Positions 38,539 through 47,284 of a stretch of DNA of 64,000 nt are shown in pieces. How positions within the stretch are numbered: the stretch's first letter is position 1; each line of letters starts with the position of its first letter. The notes below the pieces were generated by a model. The model had not been told where the DNA came from. It saw nothing but the letters and a program-made list of their open reading frames with translations, and searched no databases. The position numbers and the translations under genes are program-made. Origin of the DNA: SIG622 sp045652245 (GTDB taxonomy: Bacteria > Bacillota > Clostridia > Oscillospirales > CAG-382); NCBI GenBank assembly GCA_045652245.1, contig JAZRTY010000013.1, positions 21,560 to 85,559 of the forward strand, given 5' to 3'.

Positions 38539-39921
38539 ATGAATAAATCTATAGTAACTGATTTAACGGTTGGAAATGTTCCGAAGCTTTTGTTAAAGTT
38601 TGCTTTTCCACTGTTTTTATCTAATGCCCTTCAGGCAATTTATAATCTTGTGGATATGATTGTCGTAGGTCAATATGTAGGTGGGGCCGGAATGGCTGCA
38701 GTATCAATCGGTGGCGATATTCTTCATCTTCTGACTTTTATAGCAATGGGCTTTTCTTCTGCAGGACAGGTCTTAATAGCACAGGACGTAGGCTCGGGAA
38801 AGTTTGACAGAGTCCGTAAGACAATCGGAACAATGTTTACTCTTTTGTTCCTTTGTTCGATTGCAGTATCTGTCGTTTGTTATCTTATTCGTATTCCTAT
38901 GCTCGGATGGCTTAATACCCCGGATGAGGCATATGAATATACGCTCAGCTATACTGTAACCTGTATTATCGGACTCGTTTTCATTTACGGTTACAATATC
39001 GTAAGTGCAGTTCTTCGTGGGATGGGTGACAGTCGCAGACCATTTGCTTTTGTAGCTATTGCAGCGCTTGTAAACCTTGTACTTGATGTTATCTTTGTAG
39101 TATTTTTCGGGATGGAAGTGTTTGGTGCAGCTCTTGCTACAGTTATAGCACAGGGTATAAGCTTTATTATTTCTATTATTTATCTTTATCGTAAGAAAGA
39201 AAGCTTTTTCTTCGATTTTAAACTCAAAAGTTTTGCTATGGAAAAGACGGCACTCAGACGTATTCTCACGCTTGGAATTCCGATGGCTATTCAGTCTGCC
39301 GCTATCAGTCTTTCAAAGATTGTACTTATGGCATGGATTAACGCTTTTGGTGTTGTATATGCGGCTCTTGCAGGTGTGTTTAATAAGGTTAATACAATGA
39401 TTGGTATTGTTTCAAACTCCTTTACAACTGCAGGAAGTGCGATGGTCGGTCAAAACCTCGGTGCCGGAAAAGACGAGAGAGTACCACAAATTCTGAAGAC
39501 GGTAAATGTCTGCGGAATGTTAATAGCAATTGTTTTCTCGCTTGTAGTATTTTTATTCCCGGATCAGTTTTTTGCTATCTTTACCGACGACGTGGAGGTG
39601 CTTAAAATTGCAGGAATACTCGTTTATCCGATTATACTTAATTTCTTTGGTGCAGCAACAAGAAGCGTTAGCTTTTCGCTGATTAACGGCTCGGGCAATA
39701 CGAAGCTTAATCTTGCAGTTGCAATCATTGACGGAGTAATCAGCAGAGTGGGAATTGCAGCATTACTTGGATTTGCGTTGCATATGGACTGTCTTGGCTT
39801 CTGGTATGGCGACTCGATAGCAGGCTTTATGCCGTTGGTAATCGGTTTTTGCTTCTTTGCGTCAGGAGCCTGGAAAACGAAAAAGACATACCAAAATAAC
39901 GAATCAGAGAAAATTCAATAA
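38539..39921 (+). CDS. MATE-family efflux transporter
   Basis: The 460-residue protein has twelve predicted membrane helices in two similar halves. It starts with the MATE-typical VPKLLLKFAFPLFLSNALQAIYNLVDMIVVGQYVG and includes GAALATVIAQGISF and NTMIGIVSNSFTTAGSAMVGQNLGAG. MATE pumps use Na+ or H+ gradients to export cationic or other small molecules. It is the first gene of a two-gene unit with a PfkB kinase, under its own promoter just after the BMC operon. A link to the compartment is possible but not shown. Confidence 0.9.
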   Translation: MNKSIVTDLTVGNVPKLLLKFAFPLFLSNALQAIYNLVDMIVVGQYVGGAGMAAVSIGGDILHLLTFIAMGFSSAGQVLIAQDVGSGKFDRVRKTIGTMFTLLFLCSIAVSVVCYLIRIPMLGWLNTPDEAYEYTLSYTVTCIIGLVFIYGYNIVSAVLRGMGDSRRPFAFVAIAALVNLVLDVIFVVFFGMEVFGAALATVIAQGISFIISIIYLYRKKESFFFDFKLKSFAMEKTALRRILTLGIPMAIQSAAISLSKIVLMAWINAFGVVYAALAGVFNKVNTMIGIVSNSFTTAGSAMVGQNLGAGKDERVPQILKTVNVCGMLIAIVFSLVVFLFPDQFFAIFTDDVEVLKIAGILVYPIILNFFGAATRSVSFSLINGSGNTKLNLAVAIIDGVISRVGIAALLGFALHMDCLGFWYGDSIAGFMPLVIGFCFFASGAWKTKKTYQNNESEKIQ

Positions 39922-39935
39922 AAGGAGATCGGAAT

Positions 39936-40874
39936 ATGAAAAAGAGAGTTCTTGTACTCGGCAGTTCAAATATTGATTTTGTATCCAATACAGAGCGTGT
40001 CCCCGAATCCGGTGAAACCTTTATGACAAACAGAGACTATATGTTTGTTCCCGGTGGAAAGGGTGGAAATACTGCAGTAGCCCTTGCAAGACTTGGCGCT
40101 GATTGCATATTTTGTGCAAGACTCGGTAAGGATAATTATGGAAAAGAACTTCTCGATTTTTACAAGAATGAGGGGATTGATACAAGACATATTCATCTTA
40201 CCCCCGACTCTTCTACGGGACTTGCAAATATAATCGTCGATGATGATGCAAAAAACAGAATTATCGTATATCCGGGAGCAAATATGCTTATTACCGATGA
40301 GGACGTTGAAGCAGCCCTTATAACATATCCCGAAGCGCTTGTTTGTCAGTTTGAAATAAACTTCGACAGAATTTGTCAGGCAACACATTATTGTAACGAA
40401 AAGAATATTCCGGTAGTAATAGATGCAGGTCCGGCAAATAAGTTCCTTGACCTTGCAAGTCTTGGCAGACTTGAGATTTTTTCTCCGAATGAACCTGAAA
40501 CAGAGATTTTTACAGGAATAAGACCTAATTCCTTTGAGAGCTGTATTTTGGCTTGTATTGCACTTAGAAAAATGGTAGATACAAAGTACGTGGTGTTAAA
40601 GCTCGGCGATAAGGGCTGTTTTATATACGGCGAAAACCTTTCGAACTTTGTAGAGCCATATAAAGTACACGCAATTGATACAACTGCAGCAGGGGATAGC
40701 TTTACTGCAGCACTCACGCTTGAATATCTCAGAAACGGCAAGGATATACTGAAAGCTGCAAAATACGCAAATGCCGTTGGTGGAATGGTAGTATCAAAAA
40801 GTGGTGCTTCCTCATCAATTCCCACCGAAAAAGAGGTAGCGAGCTTCATTTCGGAATATGATGAAACTCTTTAA
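39936..40874 (+). CDS. PfkB-family sugar kinase, ribokinase-like
   Basis: The 312-residue kinase has the ribokinase signature start VLGSSNIDFVSNTERVPESGETFMT, then PGGKGGNTAVALARLGA, the SPNEPETEIFTG segment and the catalytic-base motif DTTAAGDSFTAALTLEYL. It phosphorylates a sugar or nucleoside with ATP in the cytoplasm. The AAAGGAG site and 14-base gap show co-translation with the MATE gene. Because the BMC operon beside it has an aldolase for phosphorylated sugars, this kinase could supply the substrate. That is inference from position only. Confidence 0.85.
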   Translation: MKKRVLVLGSSNIDFVSNTERVPESGETFMTNRDYMFVPGGKGGNTAVALARLGADCIFCARLGKDNYGKELLDFYKNEGIDTRHIHLTPDSSTGLANIIVDDDAKNRIIVYPGANMLITDEDVEAALITYPEALVCQFEINFDRICQATHYCNEKNIPVVIDAGPANKFLDLASLGRLEIFSPNEPETEIFTGIRPNSFESCILACIALRKMVDTKYVVLKLGDKGCFIYGENLSNFVEPYKVHAIDTTAAGDSFTAALTLEYLRNGKDILKAAKYANAVGGMVVSKSGASSSIPTEKEVASFISEYDETL

Positions 40875-40980
40875 TGATTTACTTATGCATAGATAATTAA
40901 CATTTTAAGATAGATTATCGGCATTGTTTTGTGATAACATTATAATGAAAGTTTATGTAAACCAAAATGGAGGAACATTT

Positions 40981-41691
40981 ATGGTAAAATATAAGAGAAT
41001 TTTACTGAAATTGTCCGGCGAGGCGTTAGCGCCGTCAGACAGAGCCGAAGGGATACTTGATTTCGATTTTATAAAAGAGGTTGCACTTCAGATAAAGGAT
41101 TGTGTTCTTGCCGGAACCCAGGTTGCAATAGTAATCGGTGGAGGCAATATCTGGCGTGGCAAAAAGGGAGTGCAGGTAACAAGAAGCAGATCCGACAGTA
41201 TGGGAATGCTTGCAACTACAATAAACTCTCTGGCATTCAAAACAGGTCTAGATAACGTAGGAGTGCCATGCAAGGTTATGTCAGCACTTCCTATGGATAA
41301 AATAGCAGAGTATTACACAAACGAGAAAGCAATTTCTTATCTTGAAGAAGGTAATGTTGTTATAGTATCTGGTGGAAGTGGTAACCCGTATTTCTCAACA
41401 GATACAGCAGCAATTCTTCGTTGTGCAGAGCTTGAGTGTGAGGCAGCACTCTTTGCAAAGAATATTGACGGTATCTATACTGCTGACCCGAAGATAGATA
41501 AGAATGCAAAGAAAATCGAAAAGCTTACATATACTGAAATTATCGATAAAAATCTTCAGGCTATCGACCTTTCAGCGGCAGCTTTCGGCAGGGAAAATGA
41601 TATCCCTCTTATCTGCTTTGGACTTAAGGAAGAAAACAGTATCCTGAGAGTATGTGCCGGAGAAAAGCTCGGTACGGTTATATCAAACTGA
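40981..41691 (+). CDS. pyrH: UMP kinase
   Basis: PyrH phosphorylates UMP to UDP. The 236-residue protein has KRILLKLSGEALA, VIGGGNIWRGKKG, SGGSGNPYFSTDTAAILRC and the uridine-site region AKNIDGIYTADPKIDKNAKK. The ATG at 40981 follows TGGAGGA. An upstream in-frame ATG at 40924 would add a sequence unlike the family. It heads the operon pyrH-frr-uppS-cdsA-dxr-rseP-ispG-polC. The usual rpsB and tsf genes in front are absent, replaced by the BMC-associated region. A -10-like TATAAT lies at 40941. Confidence 0.95.
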   Translation: MVKYKRILLKLSGEALAPSDRAEGILDFDFIKEVALQIKDCVLAGTQVAIVIGGGNIWRGKKGVQVTRSRSDSMGMLATTINSLAFKTGLDNVGVPCKVMSALPMDKIAEYYTNEKAISYLEEGNVVIVSGGSGNPYFSTDTAAILRCAELECEAALFAKNIDGIYTADPKIDKNAKKIEKLTYTEIIDKNLQAIDLSAAAFGRENDIPLICFGLKEENSILRVCAGEKLGTVISN

Positions 41692-41725
41692 TAAATTTTA
41701 ATAAATATATATTTGGAGGATTATT

Positions 41726-42280
41726 ATGAAACTCGAACTTCGTGAATTTGACGCAAAAATGGCAAAATCCATCTCTAACTATGAAGCTGAACTCAAGGTA
41801 ATAAGAGCAGGACAGGCAAACCCTTCTGTTCTTGACAGAATTACCGTTGATTATTACGGAACACAAACCTGTGTAAACCAGCTTGCAAATATTACTCTGC
41901 CTGACCCAAGAACTTTAGTTATTGCCCCCTGGGAGGCAAATCTTCTGAAAGAAATCGAAAAGGCAATTATTGCTTCTGACCTTGGAATTAACCCTTCAAA
42001 TGACGGCAAGGTAATTCGTCTTGCATTCCCGGTACCTACCGAGGAAAGAAGAAAAGAACTTGCAAAGAGCGTTGACAAGTTCGCAGAGGAAGTAAAGGTT
42101 GCACTCCGTAATATCAGACGTGATGCTAACGACAAGTGTAAGGAAATGAAGAAGAACGGTGAAATGACCGAGGATGAACAGAAGGCTTCGGAAAAGAGTG
42201 TTCAGGATCTTACCGATAAGTACACAAAGAAGGCAGACGAAATTGCAGCTGCTAAAAAAGCAGAGATAATGTCTATCTGA
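41726..42280 (+). CDS. frr: Ribosome recycling factor
   Basis: The 184-residue protein has the RRF layout: an N-terminal helix, then IRAGQANPSVLDRITVDYYGTQTCVNQLANITLPDPRTLVIAPWE, the ASDLGINPSNDGKVIRLAFPVPTEERRKEL segment and the long C-terminal helices. Together with EF-G it splits the post-termination ribosome. It lies 34 bases after pyrH, the standard order. Confidence 0.97.
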   Translation: MKLELREFDAKMAKSISNYEAELKVIRAGQANPSVLDRITVDYYGTQTCVNQLANITLPDPRTLVIAPWEANLLKEIEKAIIASDLGINPSNDGKVIRLAFPVPTEERRKELAKSVDKFAEEVKVALRNIRRDANDKCKEMKKNGEMTEDEQKASEKSVQDLTDKYTKKADEIAAAKKAEIMSI

Positions 42281-42284
42281 TTTT

Positions 42285-43010
42285 ATGGGTATTTTGTCTT
42301 TGTTTGGCAAAAAAAAGCGTTCTTTACAGACTGATAAACTACCTTCTCATATAGCATTTATAATGGACGGGAACGGCAGATGGGCAAGAAAAAGAGGTCT
42401 TGCCCGTACTGCCGGTCATGTAAGAGGGGCGCAAACTTTCAAGGAAATAGTTGAATACTGTTTTACTCTTGGGATAAAGAATGTAACAGTATATGCTTTT
42501 TCTACCGAAAATTGGCGTCGCCCAAAAGAAGAAATCGATGCCATAATGGGCATTATGAATGAGTATATTGTCGATAGACTGAATGTTGTCGACACAAGAT
42601 ACAAAATACGTTTTATCGGCGAGAAAGAACATTTTGAAAACAGCACAATAGAAAAGCTCAACAGTGTTGAAGCGCTGAATCCAAATGCCGAATACACATT
42701 ATATGTAGCACTCAGCTATGGCGGCAGAGCAGAAATCTGCAGTGCTGTAAATAGTCTTATTTCTGAAGGAAAACGGGAAATTTCCGAGGAAGATATTTCA
42801 GCTAAAATATATACAGCACAAAGTCCTGACCCCGATTTGATTGTCAGAACAGGAGGAAATGTTCGTATTTCAAACTTCCTCTTATGGCAATGTGCATATT
42901 CAGAGCTATGGTTCACCCGTACGCTATGGCCTGATTTTAATAAATCAGAGCTTTTGGAAATTCTTGAGTGTTATAAAAATACTGAACGCCGTTTTGGTGG
43001 TCTTGTTTAA
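42285..43010 (+). CDS. uppS: Isoprenyl (undecaprenyl diphosphate) transferase
   Basis: This cis-prenyltransferase extends farnesyl diphosphate to the C55 lipid carrier for peptidoglycan. The 241-residue protein has the catalytic IAFIMDGNGRWARKRGLARTAGHVRGA, TVYAFSTENWRRP and DLIVRTGGNVRISNFLLWQCAYSELWFT. In the last motif the usual GE is replaced by GNV, a small change at a conserved place. It starts four bases after frr. Confidence 0.95.
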   Translation: MGILSLFGKKKRSLQTDKLPSHIAFIMDGNGRWARKRGLARTAGHVRGAQTFKEIVEYCFTLGIKNVTVYAFSTENWRRPKEEIDAIMGIMNEYIVDRLNVVDTRYKIRFIGEKEHFENSTIEKLNSVEALNPNAEYTLYVALSYGGRAEICSAVNSLISEGKREISEEDISAKIYTAQSPDPDLIVRTGGNVRISNFLLWQCAYSELWFTRTLWPDFNKSELLEILECYKNTERRFGGLV

Positions 43011-43063
43011 GTTAAAAAACAGGATCTTTACAAAATTGCGTACAGAGAGGAAAGGTTTTTTAT

Positions 43064-43867
43064 ATGAAGGTGCGTGTTGTTACAGCAATTGTCGGACTTC
43101 TTGTGTTTATTCCGATATTGTTTTTTTCAAACGCGTTAATATTTAAAATAGTATATTCACTCCTGTCTTTGATATCGGCATTTGAGATGCTACGTTGTGT
43201 AGGAGTTGTCAGAAAATTCTTGTTATCAATTCCATTACTTGCTTTTTCTGCATTGTTCCCGTTACTTACTGCTGTTCCTTCCGAGTATAGCTATCTTGCG
43301 GTAATTATCGCAATGCTTTACTGCATGGTAACAGTAGTTATATACAGTGGAGCACTTTCAATACAAGATACAAGTGTTGCTTTTGTTTCTGTATTCTTTA
43401 TCTCCCTTGCGTATGCTTGTATTGTAAGTATAAGAGAAAGCTTTTCATACGTTTTTCTTCTTGTATATATCGGTGCATGGATTTCTGATACCTTTGCATA
43501 TCTTGTCGGTATGAATCTTGGAAAAACGCCACTTATGCCACAGGTTTCTCCAAATAAAACTGTTGAAGGAGCAATTGGTGGGGTAGCTGCCGTTATGCTT
43601 GCATATCCTGTATTCGGATATATTATCCAAAGGATTACAGATTACAAGGTTAGTTTTATTTTGCTTGTGGTTGTAGGGCTGTTTGCGTCGCTTCTTTCAC
43701 AAATAGGTGACCTTATTATGTCTGCAATAAAGCGTTGCTATGGTATAAAGGATTACGGACGTATTTTCCCCGGACACGGTGGTATGCTCGACAGATTTGA
43801 CAGTACTCTTATTATAGCTCCGATGCTTTGTATTTGTCTGAATGTATTTAAAATCTTTTATGTATAA
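43064..43867 (+). CDS. cdsA: Phosphatidate cytidylyltransferase
   Basis: CdsA makes CDP-diacylglycerol, the precursor of membrane phospholipids. The 267-residue integral membrane protein has about eight helices and the family signature SQIGDLIMSAIKRCYGIKDYGRIFPGHGGMLDRFDSTLI near the C-terminus, with SPNKTVEGAIGG in the cytoplasmic loop. A strong hairpin with a T run follows it inside the operon. Confidence 0.95.
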   Translation: MKVRVVTAIVGLLVFIPILFFSNALIFKIVYSLLSLISAFEMLRCVGVVRKFLLSIPLLAFSALFPLLTAVPSEYSYLAVIIAMLYCMVTVVIYSGALSIQDTSVAFVSVFFISLAYACIVSIRESFSYVFLLVYIGAWISDTFAYLVGMNLGKTPLMPQVSPNKTVEGAIGGVAAVMLAYPVFGYIIQRITDYKVSFILLVVVGLFASLLSQIGDLIMSAIKRCYGIKDYGRIFPGHGGMLDRFDSTLIIAPMLCICLNVFKIFYV

Positions 43868-43872
43868 GAGTT

Positions 43873-43910
43873 GGGTATTGAACGTGTAATTTTTTGTTCA
43901 ATACCCTTTT
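43873..43910 (+). terminator. Operon-internal terminator between cdsA and dxr
   Basis: An 11-bp perfect stem, GGGTATTGAAC (43873-43883) and GTTCAATACCC (43896-43906), is followed by TTTTGCTTTT. It should end part of the transcripts before dxr. Confidence 0.8.
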
Positions 43911-43925
43911 GCTTTTGGAGGAAAA

Positions 43926-45080
43926 ATGACAGAAAAAATAACTATTCTCGGTTCATCCGGTTCAATCGGCACACAGGCACTTGAAATATGTGCGCATCTT
44001 GGAATTTGCGTTGAAGGTATTTGTGCAGGCAGCAAAATAGATTTGCTTGAGGAGCAAATAAGAAAATTCGCTCCAAAGTATTGTGCAGTTGCAGACGAAG
44101 AAAGTGCCAAAGACCTTCGTGTGCGTGTTTCGGATACTTCGACTAAAATACTTTCCGGAAAAGAGTCAGCTTGCGAAATTTCAGCTGTAACCGACTGCGA
44201 TACCGTGCTTAATGCAATAACCGGTATTGCAGGACTTATGCCGACAATTACCGCTATTGAACACAAGAAAAATATCGCAATAGCAAATAAGGAAACTCTT
44301 GTTGCAGCAGGTGATATAGTAAATGCGAAAATAGCCGAAAATGGTGTTACAATGCTTCCTGTTGATAGCGAGCATTGTGCAATCCATATGTGCCTTGACG
44401 GGCGAAAAAAAGAGGAAATATCAAAGCTGATACTTACAGCATCGGGTGGAGCGTTCTTTGGAAAAACACGTTCAGAGCTTGAAAATATAAAGCCTGAGCA
44501 GGCGCTGAAGCATCCCAACTGGAGCATGGGAAGAAAGATTACAGTTGATTCATCAAGCCTTGTAAATAAAGGACTTGAGCTTATTGAGGCAATGAAACTT
44601 TTTGGAGTGCGTGAAGATAAAATAGACGTTCTTGTACATAGGGAAAGTATTGTTCATTCAATGGTGAGCTTCGTTGATGGCTCGGTAATGGCACAAATGG
44701 CAACTCCCGATATGAAACTCTGTATTGCGCACGCATTGACATATCCCGAAAAGAAGAGGGGACTGACAGGTGAGCTTGACCTTGCAAAAATTTCAAAGCT
44801 GTCATTTTATGAAGTTGACAATGATGTCTTTCCGTCGGTAAAGCTTGCAAGACGCGCTGCCCGTATGGGTGGAATTGCACCTGCCGTATTTAATGGGGCT
44901 AACGAGGCGTGTGTTGATTTGTTTTTATCGGGAAAAATCGGATTTTGCGAAATATTCGACCTTCTTGAATATGCGCTTGATAGTGTAAAGGGAAGTTCGG
45001 ATGCGTCACTTTCTGAAATTCTTGAGGCAGATAAAAATGTAAGAGCTCTTATTACGCAAAAGGCTTGTGAAATAGGATAA
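43926..45080 (+). CDS. dxr: 1-deoxy-D-xylulose-5-phosphate reductoisomerase
   Basis: Dxr makes 2-C-methyl-erythritol 4-phosphate with NADPH, the first committed step of the MEP isoprenoid pathway. The 384-residue protein has the cofactor site ITILGSSGSIGTQALEI, the linker ANKETLVAAG, the metal-site region LPVDSEHCAI, and LTASGGAFFGKTRSEL with HPNWSMGRKITVDSSSLVNKGLELIEA. TTTGGAGG precedes the ATG. ispG of the same pathway lies two genes later. Confidence 0.96.
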   Translation: MTEKITILGSSGSIGTQALEICAHLGICVEGICAGSKIDLLEEQIRKFAPKYCAVADEESAKDLRVRVSDTSTKILSGKESACEISAVTDCDTVLNAITGIAGLMPTITAIEHKKNIAIANKETLVAAGDIVNAKIAENGVTMLPVDSEHCAIHMCLDGRKKEEISKLILTASGGAFFGKTRSELENIKPEQALKHPNWSMGRKITVDSSSLVNKGLELIEAMKLFGVREDKIDVLVHRESIVHSMVSFVDGSVMAQMATPDMKLCIAHALTYPEKKRGLTGELDLAKISKLSFYEVDNDVFPSVKLARRAARMGGIAPAVFNGANEACVDLFLSGKIGFCEIFDLLEYALDSVKGSSDASLSEILEADKNVRALITQKACEIG

Positions 45081-45136
45081 ATTTCAATGTGAAAGAATAT
45101 AATACTAAACAGTAAAATCTTTTTGGGGGTATTATT

Positions 45137-46213
45137 TTGGAGATTGGAACGATTATTATTGTAATACTTATATTTGGAGCTTTGATTTTTATTCACGAGC
45201 TGGGACATTTTATAACAGCACGAATTTTCGGTGTCGGTGTCAATGAATTTGCAATCGGTATGGGACCTGCAATATTCTCGCATACATCAAAAAAGAGTAA
45301 TATTAAATATTCCTTAAGAATACTGCCAATCGGTGGATATGTAAGTATGGTCGGAGAGGATAGACTCGAAGCAGACGATAATGCAGAGGTAGCACTTTGC
45401 AAGAAACCCGTATGGCAGAGATTTATCGTAATGGCTGCAGGCGCTATTATGAATATAGTTCTGGGCTTTGTAATAATGGCAATCTTTGTCGCAGGTGCAG
45501 AAGGCTTCCGTAATACTACAATTGATTCTTTTGTTTTTATGGCAGACGACGGACAGTATTACAGAACATATGATACTTCGTATGGCTATGGCTTTGAGGC
45601 TGGTGACAAGGTGCTTCGTGTCGGAAATGAGAAAATCTATATATACGACGATTTAACCTTTCAGATAATGCGAGTAGGAGAGGAAGCAACAGATGTGACC
45701 GTGCTTCGTGACGGAAAAGAGGTTGTTTTGCAAGACATAAAATTCCCCACCTATTCCGAACGTGGTCTCATTTTTGGAGATTCAACCTTCCTGTATACCG
45801 AATTTCACGATAAAACCTTCGCAAGTTCAGTCTATCAAACCTTTATGCAGTCCTTTTCGACTATCAGAACAATATATGAGTCACTCTTTGATACATTCTC
45901 AGGCAGATACGGAATGGCAGCAGTATCAGGACCTGTGGGAGTTGTACAGCAGGTCGGAGAAACTGCGAAATATGGTGTAAGGGCAGTTCTGTATATGGTA
46001 ATGATTCTGACATACAATCTCGGAATAGTAAATTTGTTACCATTTCCTGCACTTGACGGTGGAAGAATATTCTTCCTTTTAATTGAGCTTATAAGAAGAA
46101 AACCGATAAAACCCGAATATGAGGGATATGTACACTTTGCAGGTATGGCAATTCTTATGCTCTTTATGGTGTTTATTACCTATAACGATATAGTAAGACT
46201 TATAACAGGCTAA
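45137..46213 (+). CDS. rseP: RIP metalloprotease RseP/RasP
   Basis: This site-2-type intramembrane protease cuts transmembrane anchors such as anti-sigma factors. The 358-residue protein has the zinc motif HELGHF in the first helix, the beta-hairpin GVNEFAIGMGPAIFS, LPIGGYVSMVGED, a PDZ domain (~125-190) and the second active-site motif NLLPFPALDGGRI. It starts with TTG, supported by TGGGGGT six bases upstream and a start that fits the family. Confidence 0.95.
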   Translation: MEIGTIIIVILIFGALIFIHELGHFITARIFGVGVNEFAIGMGPAIFSHTSKKSNIKYSLRILPIGGYVSMVGEDRLEADDNAEVALCKKPVWQRFIVMAAGAIMNIVLGFVIMAIFVAGAEGFRNTTIDSFVFMADDGQYYRTYDTSYGYGFEAGDKVLRVGNEKIYIYDDLTFQIMRVGEEATDVTVLRDGKEVVLQDIKFPTYSERGLIFGDSTFLYTEFHDKTFASSVYQTFMQSFSTIRTIYESLFDTFSGRYGMAAVSGPVGVVQQVGETAKYGVRAVLYMVMILTYNLGIVNLLPFPALDGGRIFFLLIELIRRKPIKPEYEGYVHFAGMAILMLFMVFITYNDIVRLITG

Positions 46214-46234
46214 AATTTTTGAAAGGCAGTAGAA

Positions 46235-47284
46235 ATGGCAGAAAGAAGAAAAACAAGGACTGTAAAAATCGGAAATACACAGATTGGTGGAAATTCCGAG
46301 ATCGCAATACAGTCTATGACGAATACTAAAACAAGCGACAGGGAAGCAACTCTCTCGCAAATAAAAGAGCTTGAGAGGGCAGGTTGTGATATTGTGCGAT
46401 TTTCTGTTCCGGATATGCAATCCTGTGAAAGTATCCCTTACCTTAAGGAAAACACCAATATACCTCTTGTCGCCGATATTCACTTCAATTACAAGCTTGC
46501 AATAAAAAGTATTGAATATGGTATTGATAAGGTCAGAATAAATCCCGGAAATATCGGCTCTGACGAAAATGTAAAGGCAGTTGTAGAGGCTTGTAAAAAG
46601 CGAAATGTACCGATAAGAATAGGTGTCAATGCAGGTTCGCTTGAAAAGCATATACTTGAAAAACACGGAAAACCAACACCGCAGGCACTTGTTGAAAGTG
46701 CGATGTATCATATAAAGCTGCTCGAAAAGTATGATTTTTACGATACTGTCGTGTCGATAAAATCTTCAAATGTGCAAACTACAATAGAAGCAAACAGACT
46801 TTTTGCGTCTGTCTGCGATTATCCGTTGCACTTAGGTCTTACCGAAGCTGGCACCGAGAGATTTGGACTTATAAAATCAAGCTGTGCTATAGGCTCTCTG
46901 CTTTGTGACGGAATAGGGGACACAATAAGAGTGTCGCTGACAGATAAACCCGTAAAAGAAGTGTATGCCGCAAGAGATTTGCTAAAATCCATAGGACTTA
47001 TGGGTGGCGTAAATATAATATCCTGTCCGACTTGCGCAAGGTGCGATTATGATGTTATCGGAATTGCAAACAGGCTTCACGAGAAGCTTGATAATGTAAA
47101 AAAGAATGTAACTATTGCAGTTATGGGATGTGCTGTGAATGGCCCGGGTGAAGCAAGAGAAGCCGATATCGGTGTCGCAGGTGGAAAAGGGGAGGCGTTA
47201 CTCTTTAAAAAAGGCGTTTCCTGTGGGATTATCCCGGAAAATGAAGTAATAGAAAGAATAATAAAAGAAGTGGAAGAGATATAA
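46235..47284 (+). CDS. ispG: 4-hydroxy-3-methylbut-2-enyl diphosphate synthase (flavodoxin)
   Basis: IspG is the [4Fe-4S] enzyme of the sixth MEP-pathway step. The 349-residue protein has a TIM barrel (VKIGNTQIGGNSEIAIQSMTNTKTSD, LVADIHFNYKLAI, KVRINPGNIG) and C-terminal cluster ligands in SCPTCARCDYDV and MGCAVNGPGEAREADIG. It overlaps the polC start by one base. Confidence 0.97.
   Translation: MAERRKTRTVKIGNTQIGGNSEIAIQSMTNTKTSDREATLSQIKELERAGCDIVRFSVPDMQSCESIPYLKENTNIPLVADIHFNYKLAIKSIEYGIDKVRINPGNIGSDENVKAVVEACKKRNVPIRIGVNAGSLEKHILEKHGKPTPQALVESAMYHIKLLEKYDFYDTVVSIKSSNVQTTIEANRLFASVCDYPLHLGLTEAGTERFGLIKSSCAIGSLLCDGIGDTIRVSLTDKPVKEVYAARDLLKSIGLMGGVNIISCPTCARCDYDVIGIANRLHEKLDNVKKNVTIAVMGCAVNGPGEAREADIGVAGGKGEALLFKKGVSCGIIPENEVIERIIKEVEEI

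Noticed and set aside
46079..46711. 210-codon minus-strand open frame
   Set aside because: Antisense to rseP and ispG with low-quality composition.
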